64,000 nucleotides of DNA. Origin: Microbacterium pumilum (lineage in GTDB: Bacteria > Actinomycetota > Actinomycetes > Actinomycetales > Microbacteriaceae). A model generated the notes under the pieces. That model had not been told where the DNA came from. It ran no database searches and was given only the letters and a program-made list of their open reading frames with translations. How positions within the stretch are numbered: the first letter of the stretch is position 1; the number at the start of each line of letters is the position of its first letter. Location of the stretch: positions 744,001-808,000 of the forward strand of contig NZ_BAAAOH010000001.1 of assembly GCF_039530225.1 (NCBI RefSeq), written 5' to 3'. This document shows, piece by piece, positions 42,336-51,451 of this stretch. Made by a program: the position numbers and the translations under genes.

Positions 42336-43502
42336 TCAGCCGAGGCGCCGGGCACGTCCGTCGAACCCGGATCCCGGACGGGCTGAGATCAACTCCATGA
42401 CCGGTCCCTCGTGCACGGCCAGATAGATCGCATTGCGGATCGCGTTGGCCTGATCCGAGGTGAGCGTCCGATCGATCGGCCGCAAGACGATCCGCAGCAG
42501 GAGATTGACCTGCCCATCTCGGGTTCCGAGACGCGACCGCGCCGCGTGGGGGAGTGACTCATGAGGCGTGCGACTGAGCAGTTCGATCGACTCGACGACA
42601 TCCGCATCTTCTCCGAGAGCGGTGCGGATGCGGTCACCCAGCGTCTCCTCGTCCTCGTCTGCAGCGACCACCACGGAGATGTCGCGCCGTGAAGCCGGGA
42701 GTGGTGAGACATCCCGCCACGGCTCGAGGCTCAGCATCTGCGAGGCGATCCGGGGATCTTCCGCGCGCAGGTAGCGGATGTCCGGAATGGACTTCCGCAG
42801 CATCAGGGCGCGTTCCAGCCCCATGCCCAGCGCGAGCCCCGACCACCGGACCGGGTCCAGACCCGAGCCGAGCAGAACATCGGGATGGATGCGGCCGCAC
42901 TCCGCCAGTTCGAGCCACTGGCCCTCATGGCGCACATCGATCTGACGCCCGGCGACGGTGTACGGGTGCGTCGCGTCGGCGACCGTCCACTCCGCGCCCG
43001 GAAGGACCGCCTCGACCAGGCGTTCGATCATGACGAGCATGTCGCCATCGTCGGATTCGCCGGTGCTGCGAATGCGCCAGAGATCGACCTGATGGGGTTC
43101 GCCGACATGGCTGCGGTCGACCGTATCTCGCCGGTAGACGAGCCCGGGCGCGACGATGAGCTCGTCGACATCCGACCGGCCGGCATAGTGCTCGAGTGCG
43201 GCAGGCAGTTCTGCGCTGGTGTGACTGCGCAGCATCACTGTGGGACTGATGTAGCGGGTGTACCGCCGGGCACGGGTCACGTCGTCGGCGTTGTAGCCGA
43301 GGCGGTCGTAGTTCTCGTGCACCGGCACGACGGGCGAGCTGCGCACGTAGCGGACCGTGCTGCCCCACTCGGATTGCAACGCGGCGACCACCGCGTCGAG
43401 AAGGACTTGGATCGCGTGCTCGCCGTGAGCGGGGTCGGTCAGATCGCGCAGCGCGAGCGCGCGGGAAAGCTGGTCGGGCGTCAGATAGTCGACATACGAC
43501 AT
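42336..43502 (-). CDS. Orphan PheRS-alpha-like ligase with FDX-ACB domain
   Basis: 388 residues. The class II core has VYRRDTVDRSHVGEPHQVDL (motif 2) and GLALGMGLERALMLRKSIPD (motif 3), the PheRS alpha pattern. The C-terminal 110 residues look like an FDX-ACB/anticodon-binding domain (RRDISVVVAADEDEETLGDR). This layout recalls monomeric mitochondrial PheRS rather than bacterial alpha2-beta2 PheRS; no pheT neighbour is present. I recall a RefSeq family called PheS-related mystery ligase SrmL that may fit, unverified. It follows E2 of the dehydrogenase complex by 225 bases and is preceded by a structured leader (43506-43630). Confidence 0.75.
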   Translation of the reverse strand: MSYVDYLTPDQLSRALALRDLTDPAHGEHAIQVLLDAVVAALQSEWGSTVRYVRSSPVVPVHENYDRLGYNADDVTRARRYTRYISPTVMLRSHTSAELPAALEHYAGRSDVDELIVAPGLVYRRDTVDRSHVGEPHQVDLWRIRSTGESDDGDMLVMIERLVEAVLPGAEWTVADATHPYTVAGRQIDVRHEGQWLELAECGRIHPDVLLGSGLDPVRWSGLALGMGLERALMLRKSIPDIRYLRAEDPRIASQMLSLEPWRDVSPLPASRRDISVVVAADEDEETLGDRIRTALGEDADVVESIELLSRTPHESLPHAARSRLGTRDGQVNLLLRIVLRPIDRTLTSDQANAIRNAIYLAVHEGPVMELISARPGSGFDGRARRLG

Positions 43503-43505
43503 GAG

Positions 43506-43630
43506 GGGGTCTCCAAAACGGTTGCGGGCTGGCGGAGGAGGACTACCCCCGGCCGTGCCTGCGGAGACCCGGTGCTATCGGCGCACGTCGGAGACCCCGA
43601 GGCCGTTAGCCGGCCGGGGGTCGCGAAATC
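43506..43630 (-). promoter_or_regulatory. Structured 5' leader with alternative anti-SD pairings before the PheRS-like ligase
   Basis: On the minus strand the Shine-Dalgarno GGAG (43514-43511) lies in GGAGACCCC (43514-43506), which can pair fully with GGGGTCTCC (43598-43590) or with a second copy GGGTCTCC (43570-43563). A competing hairpin pairs GACCCC (43622-43617) with GGGGTC (43598-43593), with an inner GGCC/GGCC stem, and would free the SD. A GTGC/GCAC hairpin (43586-43572) and GGGGG/CCTCC (43550-43537) lie between. Translational control is inferred. Confidence 0.6.
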
Positions 43631-43727
43631 GCTGCTGCTCGTGCACGCCACCAGGGTACATCCGCCCGCTACGCCTCAGCGAGCGCCCGCACGGCGCCGG
43701 CACGCGCCGGCCGCGCCGCGCCCCGCG

Positions 43728-45095
43728 TCAGTCGAGGAGGAGAGCGGGCTCTTCGAGGATCGACGCGATGTCGGCGATGAAGCGGGACGCTCCGTCACCG
43801 TCGATCACGCGATGGTCGAACGAACCCGCGACGGTCGTGACGAACCGCGGTCGAACCTCGCCGTCGACGACCCACGGCTTCTGCCGGATCGTGCCGAGGG
43901 CGACGATCGCCGCCTCACCCGGGTTGATGATGGGGGTTCCGGCATCCATCCCGAACACCCCGATGTTCGTGATCGTGATCGTGCCGCCCTGCTGGTCGGC
44001 TGGGGTCGCCTTGCCGTCGCGCGCGGTGATCGTGAGCTTCTCCAGCGCACGGGCCAGGTCGCGCATGTTGAGGTCCTGCGCATCCTTGATGTTCGGCACG
44101 AGCAGGCCGCGCGGCGTCGCCGCGGCGATGCCCAGGTTCACATAGTGACGCACACGGATCTGCGCACCGTCTTCGACATCGACCCACGCGGCGTTCACCA
44201 TCGGCGTGCGGCGCACGGCCCAGATGACGGCGCGCGCCATGATCAGCAGGGGCGAGATCTTGACGTCGGCGAAGTCGGTCGATGCCTTGAGCCTGCGGAC
44301 CAGCTCCATCGTGCGGGTGGCGTCGACGTCGGTCCACACCGACACGTGCGGGGCGGAGTACGCCGACTGCACCATGCCCGAGGCCACCGCCTTGCGCACG
44401 CCCCGGACCGGGATCGATTCCTCGCGCCCCTCGACCGGGTCAGCGACCTGTCGCGTGACCGGAGCCGGGCGTGCGGGAGGGGCGGCGGCGACCGGGATGG
44501 TCTCTTCGCGCACCTCGGGCCACTGCGGCGTCTCGATGTTGCGGAACACCGACGCCTGCGACGCGTGCTTGAGCACGTCGTCGCGGGTGACCTCGCCGGC
44601 GGGGCCGCTCGGGACGACATGCGTGAGGTCGACGTCGAGATCGCGGGCGAGCTTGCGGATCGGCGGCTTCGCGACGACGCCGACGGATGACTCGACCCGC
44701 TCCTGCGCGCTGACGGCGGGCTTGCGGCGGCGTGACTGGGCGTGGCCGCCGGTGCCGTAACCGACCAGCACCGCGCCTTCGCCCCCTGAAGCCGGCTCGG
44801 CCGGCTCGCCGTGCTCACTCTGGCCGACGGTCGCGGGTCCGGCGGGGGCCGCGACCGACGAGGCGATCGTGATGATCGCGGCGCCGACGTCGACCGTGTC
44901 GCCCTCGGCCGCGAGCAGTTCGCCCACCGTCCCTGCGAAGGGGGAGGGCAGCTCGACGAGCGATTTCGCCGTCTCGATCTCGACGAGGACGTCGTTGACC
45001 GCGACCGCATCCCCGGGGGCGACGTGCCACGACACGATCTCAGCCTCGGTGAGGCCTTCGCCGACATCGGGGAGAAGGAACGTCTGAGTGCTCAT
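43728..45095 (-). CDS. bkdC: Dihydrolipoamide acyltransferase E2 of a 2-oxoacid dehydrogenase
   Basis: 455 residues from ATG 45095 ([19 protein letters not shown]), with AAGGA 7 bases upstream. It has one lipoyl domain (lipoyl-lysine K44 in [10 protein letters not shown]), a peripheral-subunit-binding domain ([20 protein letters not shown]) and the acyltransferase core with [13 protein letters not shown] as catalytic His-Asp. With E1-alpha and E1-beta it forms a branched-chain 2-oxoacid (or pyruvate) dehydrogenase. E3 is not in the window. A 136-base palindrome separates it from E1-beta. Confidence 0.9.
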   Translation of the reverse strand: MSTQTFLLPDVGEGLTEAEIVSWHVAPGDAVAVNDVLVEIETAKSLVELPSPFAGTVGELLAAEGDTVDVGAAIITIASSVAAPAGPATVGQSEHGEPAEPASGGEGAVLVGYGTGGHAQSRRRKPAVSAQERVESSVGVVAKPPIRKLARDLDVDLTHVVPSGPAGEVTRDDVLKHASQASVFRNIETPQWPEVREETIPVAAAPPARPAPVTRQVADPVEGREESIPVRGVRKAVASGMVQSAYSAPHVSVWTDVDATRTMELVRRLKASTDFADVKISPLLIMARAVIWAVRRTPMVNAAWVDVEDGAQIRVRHYVNLGIAAATPRGLLVPNIKDAQDLNMRDLARALEKLTITARDGKATPADQQGGTITITNIGVFGMDAGTPIINPGEAAIVALGTIRQKPWVVDGEVRPRFVTTVAGSFDHRVIDGDGASRFIADIASILEEPALLLD

Positions 45096-45112
45096 CGGGA
45101 GTCCTTTCGCCG

Positions 45113-45248
45113 CCGGTCGTTGAGCGAGGAGCGAAGCGACGAGACAAGACGTGGCTCCCCGACGAGGCTCATCGGCTCGGCGCATTTCGTCTCGCGGAGA
45201 CTAGCACTGAGCGAGCGCCAGCGAGTCGAAGTGTCGCTCAACGACCGG
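45113..45248. repeat. 136-base palindromic element between E1-beta and E2 genes
   Basis: Its outer arms CCGGTCGTTGAGCGA (45113-45127) and TCGCTCAACGACCGG (45234-45248) are perfect 15-bp inverted repeats, and weaker inner symmetry continues. No open frame is supported inside. It resembles a small MITE/REP-like element and would form a strong hairpin in the operon transcript. Confidence 0.7.
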
Positions 45249-45260
45249 TAGGCAGCCATG

Positions 45261-46331
45261 TCAGTAGGTGAGGGATCGGTCGACGGCCTCGAGGATGCGG
45301 TCGGCGTCGGGCAGGTACGCGCCTTCGAGCTTGGCCGGAGGGAACGGCGTGTCGAAGCCGGACACGCGAAGGACCGGAGCTTCGAGCGCGTAGAACGCCC
45401 GCTCCATCACGGTCGCCGCGATCTCGGAGCCGAGGCTCGTGAAGCCCGGGGCCTCCTGCGCGTAGACCATCCTGCCGGTCCGCCTGACGGAGTCGAGGAT
45501 CGGGCCGTAGTCGACGGGCGACAGCGATCGCACATCGACGACTTCGCAGCTCGTGCCCTCGGATTCCGCGATCGCGGCCGCCTGCAGGAGCACCGAGACC
45601 ATCGCTCCGTGTCCGACGAGGGTGACGTCGGTGCCTCGCCGCACGACGCGGCTGGCGTGAAGGGGCAGCGCTCGGGCGGAGGTGTCGACCTCGCCCTTCT
45701 GCCAGTACTTGGCCTTGGGCTCGAGGAAGATCACGGGGTCGGGCGACGCGATCGCATCCTGGATCATCCAGTAGGCGTCATTGGGGGTCGAGGGACTCAC
45801 GACGCGAAGCCCGGGTGTGTGGGTGAAGTACGCCTCGGGGCTCTCCTGGTGATGCTCGACAGCGCCGATGTGTCCGCCGTACGGGATGCGGATCACCACC
45901 GGCAGCTGCAGCGCACCCTCATGGCGATAGGTCTGCTTGGCGAGCTGGGAGGTGATCTGATCGAACGCGGGGAAGACGAAGCCGTCGAACTGAATCTCGC
46001 ACACCGGCCGAAAGCCCGCCATCGCCAGTCCGATCGCGGTGCCGACGATGCCCGACTCGGCGAGCGGGGTGTCGAGCACACGTCGATCGCCGAATTCGGC
46101 CTGCAGACCCTCGGTCACCCGGAAGACTCCGCCCAGCGGCCCGATGTCCTCGCCCATCAGCAGCACTCGGTCGCTTCCGGCGAGTGCCGCCCGCAGGCCG
46201 GCGTTGAGCGCGCGGCTGAACGGCATGGTGGTCACGGTCGAAGCAGCCGGGCTCGCATCGGTCGCTGAGCCTGTCGAAGCGGCCGCGCTCGCATCGGTCG
46301 CTGAGCCTGTCGAAGCGATCGTCTCGGTCAT
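45261..46331 (-). CDS. bkdB: 2-oxoacid dehydrogenase E1-beta subunit
   Basis: 356 residues from ATG 46331, which overlaps the E1-alpha stop (ATGA). LLMGEDIGPLGGVFRVTEGL, LDTPLAESGIVGTAIGLAM and EIQFDGFVFPAFDQI are transketolase-like beta motifs. Family conservation starts near residue 36 (MPFSRALNAG). The residues before are two 12-residue copies of ASTGSATDAS(A/P)A, encoded by the dispersed repeat at 46260-46316, and partly match the CysD N-terminus. It pairs with the alpha subunit to bind ThDP. Confidence 0.9.
   Translation of the reverse strand: MTETIASTGSATDASAAASTGSATDASPAASTVTTMPFSRALNAGLRAALAGSDRVLLMGEDIGPLGGVFRVTEGLQAEFGDRRVLDTPLAESGIVGTAIGLAMAGFRPVCEIQFDGFVFPAFDQITSQLAKQTYRHEGALQLPVVIRIPYGGHIGAVEHHQESPEAYFTHTPGLRVVSPSTPNDAYWMIQDAIASPDPVIFLEPKAKYWQKGEVDTSARALPLHASRVVRRGTDVTLVGHGAMVSVLLQAAAIAESEGTSCEVVDVRSLSPVDYGPILDSVRRTGRMVYAQEAPGFTSLGSEIAATVMERAFYALEAPVLRVSGFDTPFPPAKLEGAYLPDADRILEAVDRSLTY
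46260..46316. repeat. Two repeat units inside the E1-beta coding sequence
   Basis: The unit GGTCGCTGAGCCTGTCGAAG starts at 46260 and again at 46296, a 36-base (12-codon) tandem duplication. On the minus strand it is read in frame and gives STGSATDA twice. A degenerate third half-unit is at about 46236-46244. Confidence 0.85.
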
Positions 46332-47473
46332 GACGCCTCCTGCTCGCCATCGAAGGACGCCTCGTACCCGGCGAACCACTGACGCTGCTCCTCGACGAGC
46401 GGATGCGGGTCGGAGTACACGTGGTCGAACATCGCATCCGTCTCGAGGCCGCCCAGCTCACCGGTGCGGATGCGGATGTCTTCTGCGACCGCGGCGGACT
46501 CGGCCTCCACGTCGGCGAAGAAGGCCTCGGACGCGCCGCGGCTCAGCAGATAGTTGCGCATGCGGTCGATCGGGTCGCGTGCCCGCCACGAGTCCTCCTC
46601 TTCGGAGGTGCGGTACTTGGTCGGGTCGTCGCTCGTGGTGTGGGCGCCCATCCGGTAGGTCAGCGCTTCGATGGCACGCGGACCCTCGCCCGCACGCGCC
46701 TCCTCGAGGGCGAGTCTGGTCACGGCCCAGCTCGCGAGGACATCGTTGCCGTCGACGGCGATGGACGGCATCCCGTATCCCTCGCCGCGCTTGTAGAGCG
46801 GCGCACGCGACTGCGTCGCAACCGGCACCGAGATCGCCCACTGGTTGTTCTGCAGGAAGAACACCTGGGGCGTGCGGTAGCTCGCGGCGAAGACCATGGC
46901 CTCGTGGATGTCGCCCTGGCTCGACGCGCCGTCGCCGTAATAGACGATCACAGCCTCATCGCGCTCGGGATCGCCGGTGCCGCTGCGCTCGTCGAACGCC
47001 AGTCCCATGGCCAAACCCGTCGCGTGGAGGGTCTGGGACCCGAGCACCAGCGTGTACACATGGACGTTGCCGTTCTTGGGGTCGAACGGATTCCAGCCGC
47101 CGTGGGTGAGGCCGCGCATCACCCGGATGATGTCGATCGGGTCGACGCCGCGGATGCGGGCCACGACGTGCTCTCGGTATGAGGGGAAGAAGTGGTCCTG
47201 CGGGCGCGCTGCTCGCGCCGAGCCCACCTGGGCGGCCTCCTGTCCGAAGCTCGGCGGCCACAGCGCCAGCTGTCCCTGCCGCTGCAGGTTCGTGGCCTGC
47301 ACATCGAACGCGCGGATGACGGCCATGTCGCGATAGAAGCCCTCGAGTTCGGCGTCGCTGAGAGCGTCGATGAGCGCCAGGTAGGGTTCCGCAGCGGGTG
47401 TCGGTGCGAAGGAGCCGTCCGCTGTGAGAACGCGGACGGTGCCCGGGTCGGGAGAGCTCACAGGCAAGGTCAC
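46328..47473 (-). CDS. bkdA: 2-oxoacid dehydrogenase E1-alpha subunit
   Basis: 381 residues with the ThDP motif GDGASSQGDIHEAMVFAA followed by NNQWAIS, and the phosphorylation-loop-like YRMGAHTTSDDPTKYRTS. It decarboxylates the 2-oxoacid. The GTG start at 47473 lies four bases after the pat stop, so the aminotransferase and the complex form one unit. The Mtb PdhABC/BkdABC arrangement is the closest pattern I know; branched-chain 2-oxoacids are favoured over pyruvate by that comparison only. Confidence 0.88.
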   Translation of the reverse strand: MTLPVSSPDPGTVRVLTADGSFAPTPAAEPYLALIDALSDAELEGFYRDMAVIRAFDVQATNLQRQGQLALWPPSFGQEAAQVGSARAARPQDHFFPSYREHVVARIRGVDPIDIIRVMRGLTHGGWNPFDPKNGNVHVYTLVLGSQTLHATGLAMGLAFDERSGTGDPERDEAVIVYYGDGASSQGDIHEAMVFAASYRTPQVFFLQNNQWAISVPVATQSRAPLYKRGEGYGMPSIAVDGNDVLASWAVTRLALEEARAGEGPRAIEALTYRMGAHTTSDDPTKYRTSEEEDSWRARDPIDRMRNYLLSRGASEAFFADVEAESAAVAEDIRIRTGELGGLETDAMFDHVYSDPHPLVEEQRQWFAGYEASFDGEQEAS

Positions 47474-47477
47474 GGTT

Positions 47478-48590
47478 CTACGCTAACCCTCGTCCGGAAT
47501 GGCCTTCCGGGAGGTCTTTCACAACGGATGCCGCGATCCGTAGGACCTTCTCGACAGACTCTTCCTCACCCACCGAGATGCGGATGCCGTCACCTGCGAA
47601 CGGCCGAACGATCAGACCGGCACCTTCGAACGCCGCCGCGATCTCACGGCTCTCGTCGCCCGCCGGAAGCCAGACGAAGTTGCCCTGCGCGGCCGGGACG
47701 CGCCATCCGACCTCTCGCAGACCCTCGGCGAGGCAATCGCGCCGATCGGCGATCGTGCGCACGCGCTCGAGCAGTTCAGCCTCGGCCGCGAGGCTCGCGA
47801 GCGCCGCTTCTTCGGCCTGCGCGGTGACCGAGAGCGGGATGCTGGCGCTGCGCGCCGCGTCCAGGATCCGCGGATGCCCGACGGCGTAGCCGACCCGCAG
47901 GCCGGCGAGGCCGAACGCCTTCGAGAAGGTGCGCAGGACGACCACGTTGGGTCGCCCGGTACCTCCGGGCTCCCGCAGTCCGTCGACGGAGTCGGGATCG
48001 GTCACGAACTCGGCGTACGCCTCGTCGAGGATGACGAGCACGTCGGCCGGCACTGCGGCCACGAACTGGTCGAACTCGGCCTGGGTGACGACGGGCCCCG
48101 TCGGGTTGTTCGGGCTGCAGACGATGATCGCCCGCGTCCGGTCGGTGATGGCATCGGTCATCGCGGCGAAGTCGTGTCGCGCGTCGGCGGTCAGGGGCAC
48201 CTGCACGGCGGTCGCGCCCGCGACCACCACGAGCCACGGGTACGCCTCGAACGAACGCCACGCGTAGATCACCTCGTCGCCGGGTCCGGATGTCGCCAGC
48301 ACCAGCTGCGCCAGGATCGACACACTGCCCGCCCCGATGTGAATCGAGTCGATGTCCACGCCGAATCGCTCCGCGAGTCGCTCCCGAAGGCGGGCGGCCG
48401 AGGCGTCGGGATAGCGGTTGAGCGCCGTCGCCGCCTGCACGGCCTCGAGCACCCCGGGGAGCGGCTCGAAGGGATTCTCGTTGCTCGAGAGTTTGAAAGC
48501 GTCGTCGCCGGCCTGTCGGCCCTGCTTGTACGGCGGGAGCGCGGCGATCTCTGGGCGCACGCGAATAGGGATGTCGGAGGCCTCGGTCAC
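47478..48590 (-). CDS. pat: Aromatic/phenylalanine aminotransferase, HisC-like (Pat type)
   Basis: 370 residues of the fold-type I HisC branch. [35 protein letters not shown] and the PLP lysine in [17 protein letters not shown] are all present. The substrate-specific YKQGRQ near residue 21 resembles actinobacterial Pat enzymes, which transaminate aromatic 2-oxoacids, though histidinol phosphate is possible. It heads the minus-strand unit with the dehydrogenase genes, so it may provide the 2-oxoacid. Confidence 0.85.
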   Translation of the reverse strand: MTEASDIPIRVRPEIAALPPYKQGRQAGDDAFKLSSNENPFEPLPGVLEAVQAATALNRYPDASAARLRERLAERFGVDIDSIHIGAGSVSILAQLVLATSGPGDEVIYAWRSFEAYPWLVVVAGATAVQVPLTADARHDFAAMTDAITDRTRAIIVCSPNNPTGPVVTQAEFDQFVAAVPADVLVILDEAYAEFVTDPDSVDGLREPGGTGRPNVVVLRTFSKAFGLAGLRVGYAVGHPRILDAARSASIPLSVTAQAEEAALASLAAEAELLERVRTIADRRDCLAEGLREVGWRVPAAQGNFVWLPAGDESREIAAAFEGAGLIVRPFAGDGIRISVGEEESVEKVLRIAASVVKDLPEGHSGRGLA

Positions 48591-48736
48591 CCTGCCGAGT
48601 CTATGGCGGCCTCGATGTCGCGGCAGACTGCGCGTGGTGGTCGGCAGGTCGGAGCCGGCCCGCCGAGGGCAGCCCTCCCGCGCCGGCGGCGCCCACCTCG
48701 CCCGCGCGGGTCGCGCATGCCAGACTTGTCGTCACT

Positions 48737-49132
48737 ATGCGCTTCATCATCCGCGTCGTCGTCAACGCGTTCGCGATCTGGGTGGTCACCCTGATCCCTG
48801 CGCTGCAGGTCACCGTCATCGCGTTCCCCCCGGGAGACACGCTGCAGCTCGTACTCACGCTCCTCGCTGTGGCCGTGATCTTCGCCCTGGTCAATACGTT
48901 CATCGGCACCGTCATCAAAGTCCTCGCGTTCCCGATCTACATCTTGACTCTGGGACTGATCGGGCTGCTCATCAACGGCTTCCTGTTGTGGCTGACGGCC
49001 TGGATCACGAGCTTCTGGGATTGGGGCCTGCGCGTCGAGGACTTCTGGTGGGGCCTCCTCGCCGCGATCGTGATCTCGCTCATCAACTGGATCTTCGGAA
49101 TCATCCTGCGGCCGCAGAAGAAGGACGACTGA
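48737..49132 (+). CDS. Phage-holin-4-family (YvlD/DUF360) membrane protein
   Basis: 131 residues with four hydrophobic segments, MRFIIRVVVNAFAIWVVTLI first, and the family block FPIYILTLGLIGLLINGFLL. PF04020 proteins are chromosomal membrane proteins despite the holin name; no phage genes are nearby. The upstream CCAGACTTGTCGTC resembles the leaderless promoters here but ends in a non-consensus -10. Function unknown. Confidence 0.82.
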   Translation: MRFIIRVVVNAFAIWVVTLIPALQVTVIAFPPGDTLQLVLTLLAVAVIFALVNTFIGTVIKVLAFPIYILTLGLIGLLINGFLLWLTAWITSFWDWGLRVEDFWWGLLAAIVISLINWIFGIILRPQKKDD

Positions 49133-49142
49133 CCGGCCGCAT

Positions 49143-50447
49143 TCAAGGACGTTCGGCACCGTACTCCGTCGCCTCGACGGATACCGCGTCGCCCAGGCCG
49201 TCGAAGAGGTCGCGCACGGCGCCCATGCGCGGGTCGGGGGTTGCGTCCAGCAGCCGAGCGGTCTCGGTGTACGCAGCGGCGTCGTGGGCCGGCAGGGCCA
49301 CATCCTGCAGCCCGCTGGCAGGATCTGCGACACGGTGGGCGACGAAGCTGCCCGGAGCTCCGACCGGATGGTCATGCCCACCGCCGGTCATCATCGCAAG
49401 TGGATCGTCGGTGTGGCGGAGCGAGACGCTCAGGGTCTCTGGCCCGACGTCCGCCTCGATCGGCGAACCCAGCGAGATGAGCGTGCGCGTGTCGAAGTCA
49501 CCCTCGAGCGCCAGGTGGCCGAGCACCATCGCTCCCTGCGAGTGTCCGAACGCATGCACCACATCGCCGGGCTCCGCGCCCGCCTCACGGAGCGCCTCGA
49601 TCGTCGCCTCGTATGACGCCGACCGCCGACCTACCTCGAGCTCGCCCGCCGAAGCCGCGTCGAACGCTTCGGATCGCGAGGCCACGAGCTTCGTCCCGGC
49701 GACGTAGACGGCGAACTGCCGCGATCCATCGACCATGGTGTACTTCTCGACCCTGATGCGTGCGTCTCCCGCCGACACGGAGGGGATTCGGGCCGCCGCA
49801 CCGGCGAGCGTCGCGGGTGCGCCGACGTCACGGGATGCAGAAATCTGCCGCACCCGGACGTCGACCGGGTCCCCGGTCAACCGCTCGCCGCGGTCGATCG
49901 TGCCACGCCCCAGCGCTTGCGCGCTGCGAGCGAATCCGTACGCCAGCGCTCCGCCGATGACGCCGGGCACCTCGCCCCACGGCTCACCGAGTTCAGTCGC
50001 CTGACGCACCAGCTCGGAGGGCCACATCAGGTTGTACTCGAACTGGGCGCCCCACGCGTCCCAGACCGCGGAGGGGAATGTCTCGCCGAGCTGAGCCCGA
50101 CGCCGGTCGATGCGGGCCGCGGTGTCGAGGTCTCCCGCGAAGATCGCCGCCGCGTGCGCGGCATTGAGCTCGGCCATCTCGTACACCGCTGCCGCCTGTC
50201 GCAGCCGCCCCGCCACACTCTGCGCGAAGTCGTCGGACTCTGTGAGGCTGCGGTACAGCGCGAAGGCGCTGGTGCCGGCATCCCATGCCCGCCGCTCACT
50301 GAGAAGAGTGGACTGCACTGATGCCGCCAGCCCCGCGAGCTCGGCGAGCTCCGCACCCAGCGCGACGAACCCGGCTGCGGCGGAGCGGAGCGTCTCGGTG
50401 TCGACCGCGATCGCTCCGCCGCCGCGGATGTCGAGATCGTCGCTCAT
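49143..50447 (-). CDS. Alpha/beta hydrolase with ESX/WXG-like N-terminal region
   Basis: 434 residues from ATG 50447 (MSDDLDIRGGG), which overlaps the stop of the small gene before it (ATGA). The first 120 residues are helical and WXG100-like (LRSAAAGFVALGAELAELAG, then LTESDDFAQSVAGRLRQAAA). The C-terminal half is an alpha/beta hydrolase with elbow FGHSQGAMVLG, Asp in LRHTDDPLA and His near VALPAHDAAAY. It may be a secreted lipase-like effector or a cell-wall enzyme handled by a type VII-like system. No ESX machinery is in the window. Confidence 0.7.
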   Translation of the reverse strand: MSDDLDIRGGGAIAVDTETLRSAAAGFVALGAELAELAGLAASVQSTLLSERRAWDAGTSAFALYRSLTESDDFAQSVAGRLRQAAAVYEMAELNAAHAAAIFAGDLDTAARIDRRRAQLGETFPSAVWDAWGAQFEYNLMWPSELVRQATELGEPWGEVPGVIGGALAYGFARSAQALGRGTIDRGERLTGDPVDVRVRQISASRDVGAPATLAGAAARIPSVSAGDARIRVEKYTMVDGSRQFAVYVAGTKLVASRSEAFDAASAGELEVGRRSASYEATIEALREAGAEPGDVVHAFGHSQGAMVLGHLALEGDFDTRTLISLGSPIEADVGPETLSVSLRHTDDPLAMMTGGGHDHPVGAPGSFVAHRVADPASGLQDVALPAHDAAAYTETARLLDATPDPRMGAVRDLFDGLGDAVSVEATEYGAERP

Positions 50448-50740
50448 CGGCAGTCCCACGTGTCCTGGACGACGACCCGGGCCCGTGCGAGGGCGATCTC
50501 GACCCGCACGGCCTCGGCCAGCGGGGCGAGCGCCACGACCTCCTCGGCCAGATGCTCGGCCAGCGCGAAGAACGCCCGCGCCGCCGGCGTCTGCCAGTCG
50601 GTGGAGGCGGCGAGTCGTCGCACGGCGACCGCGACATCGGTCAGTCGGTCGGCGACACGTCGCAGCAGGAGGGATGCGTGGTCCATCGTCGCCAGGGCGG
50701 ATGCGGAGGAAGGAGTGAGGCAGATGAGGTCGAGCGACAT
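50444..50740 (-). CDS. Small WXG100-like helical protein
   Basis: 98 residues from ATG 50740 (MSLDLICLTPSSAS). The protein is all helix, with a TDWQTPAARAFF turn resembling the WxG hairpin and a second helix (EHLAEEVVALAPLAEAVRVE). It is coupled by ATGA to the hydrolase, whose N-terminus looks similar, so the two may form a heterodimer as ESX partners do. The RBS-like GAGGGG directly abuts the ATG, so an internal ATG at 50686 cannot be excluded. Confidence 0.55.
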   Translation of the reverse strand: MSLDLICLTPSSASALATMDHASLLLRRVADRLTDVAVAVRRLAASTDWQTPAARAFFALAEHLAEEVVALAPLAEAVRVEIALARARVVVQDTWDCR

Positions 50741-50878
50741 CCCCTCACTGTGCTCGTCGAAGATGCCGTGCGCGGCGCACGAGGAGGCCTCTGGGGATGG
50801 ATTCGCTGCGCGATCTGCTGGGGAGGAGTCGTCGCGAGACTCAATACGGCTCACACCTACGGTGCGAGGAGAGAGAGA

Positions 50879-51403
50879 ATGAACCCCATGACCGCGAGCG
50901 CCGGCGACCGACCAGCGCCATTCCGCGTCGTCTTCGTCTGCACGGGCAACATCTGCCGTTCGCCGATGGCGCAGGTGGTGTTCCGCGAGTTCGCGGAACA
51001 GGCGGGCCTCGGCGCCCGCGTGGTCTCGACGAGCTCGGGCACGGGCGACTGGCACGTCGGAGAGCCCGCCGACCAGCGCACGATCGACGCTCTGCATCGC
51101 CGCGGCTACGACGGCACCACGCATCGCGCCCGACAGTTCACGCACGACGATTTCGCCCACAGCGACCTCGTCGTGGCCCTCGATCGCAGCCACGAGCGCA
51201 TCCTGCGGGGGTGGGCGCGCGGCGAGGCGGATGCCGGCAAGATCGCTCTGCTGCTCACTTTCGACCCGTCGGCCCAGAGCCTGGACGTGCCCGACCCGTA
51301 CTATGCCGGCCCGGTAATGTTCGACGAAGTGCTCGGTATGATCGAGAGTGCGAGCCGGTCGCTCTTCCGGCAGCTCGAACCAGCGATCCGCCCGGCGATG
51401 TGA
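50879..51403 (+). CDS. Low-molecular-weight protein-tyrosine phosphatase
   Basis: 174 residues. The P-loop VCTGNICRSP has Cys21 and Arg27, and the general acid is in DVPDPYYAG. It dephosphorylates Tyr (or Ser/Arg) residues on proteins. ATG 50879 follows GAGGAGAG. The ATG nine bases later is less well placed. It diverges from the WXG-like gene. Confidence 0.9.
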   Translation: MNPMTASAGDRPAPFRVVFVCTGNICRSPMAQVVFREFAEQAGLGARVVSTSSGTGDWHVGEPADQRTIDALHRRGYDGTTHRARQFTHDDFAHSDLVVALDRSHERILRGWARGEADAGKIALLLTFDPSAQSLDVPDPYYAGPVMFDEVLGMIESASRSLFRQLEPAIRPAM

Positions 51404-51451
51404 CCGCGCCCGCACGTTCGGCCCCCTCCGAATGACTCCGACGGGAGCACC

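Noticed and set aside
42336..43630. A T-box riboswitch or tRNA-like gene in the ligase leader
   Set aside because: No UGGNA T-box sequence is present. The 9-bp outer pairing and a D-arm-like hairpin exist, but the 17 bases where a T arm should be do not pair, so neither call is supported.
48737..49132. A prophage holin as evidence for a prophage
   Set aside because: PF04020 proteins are ordinary chromosomal membrane proteins, and no integrase, lysin or structural gene is near.
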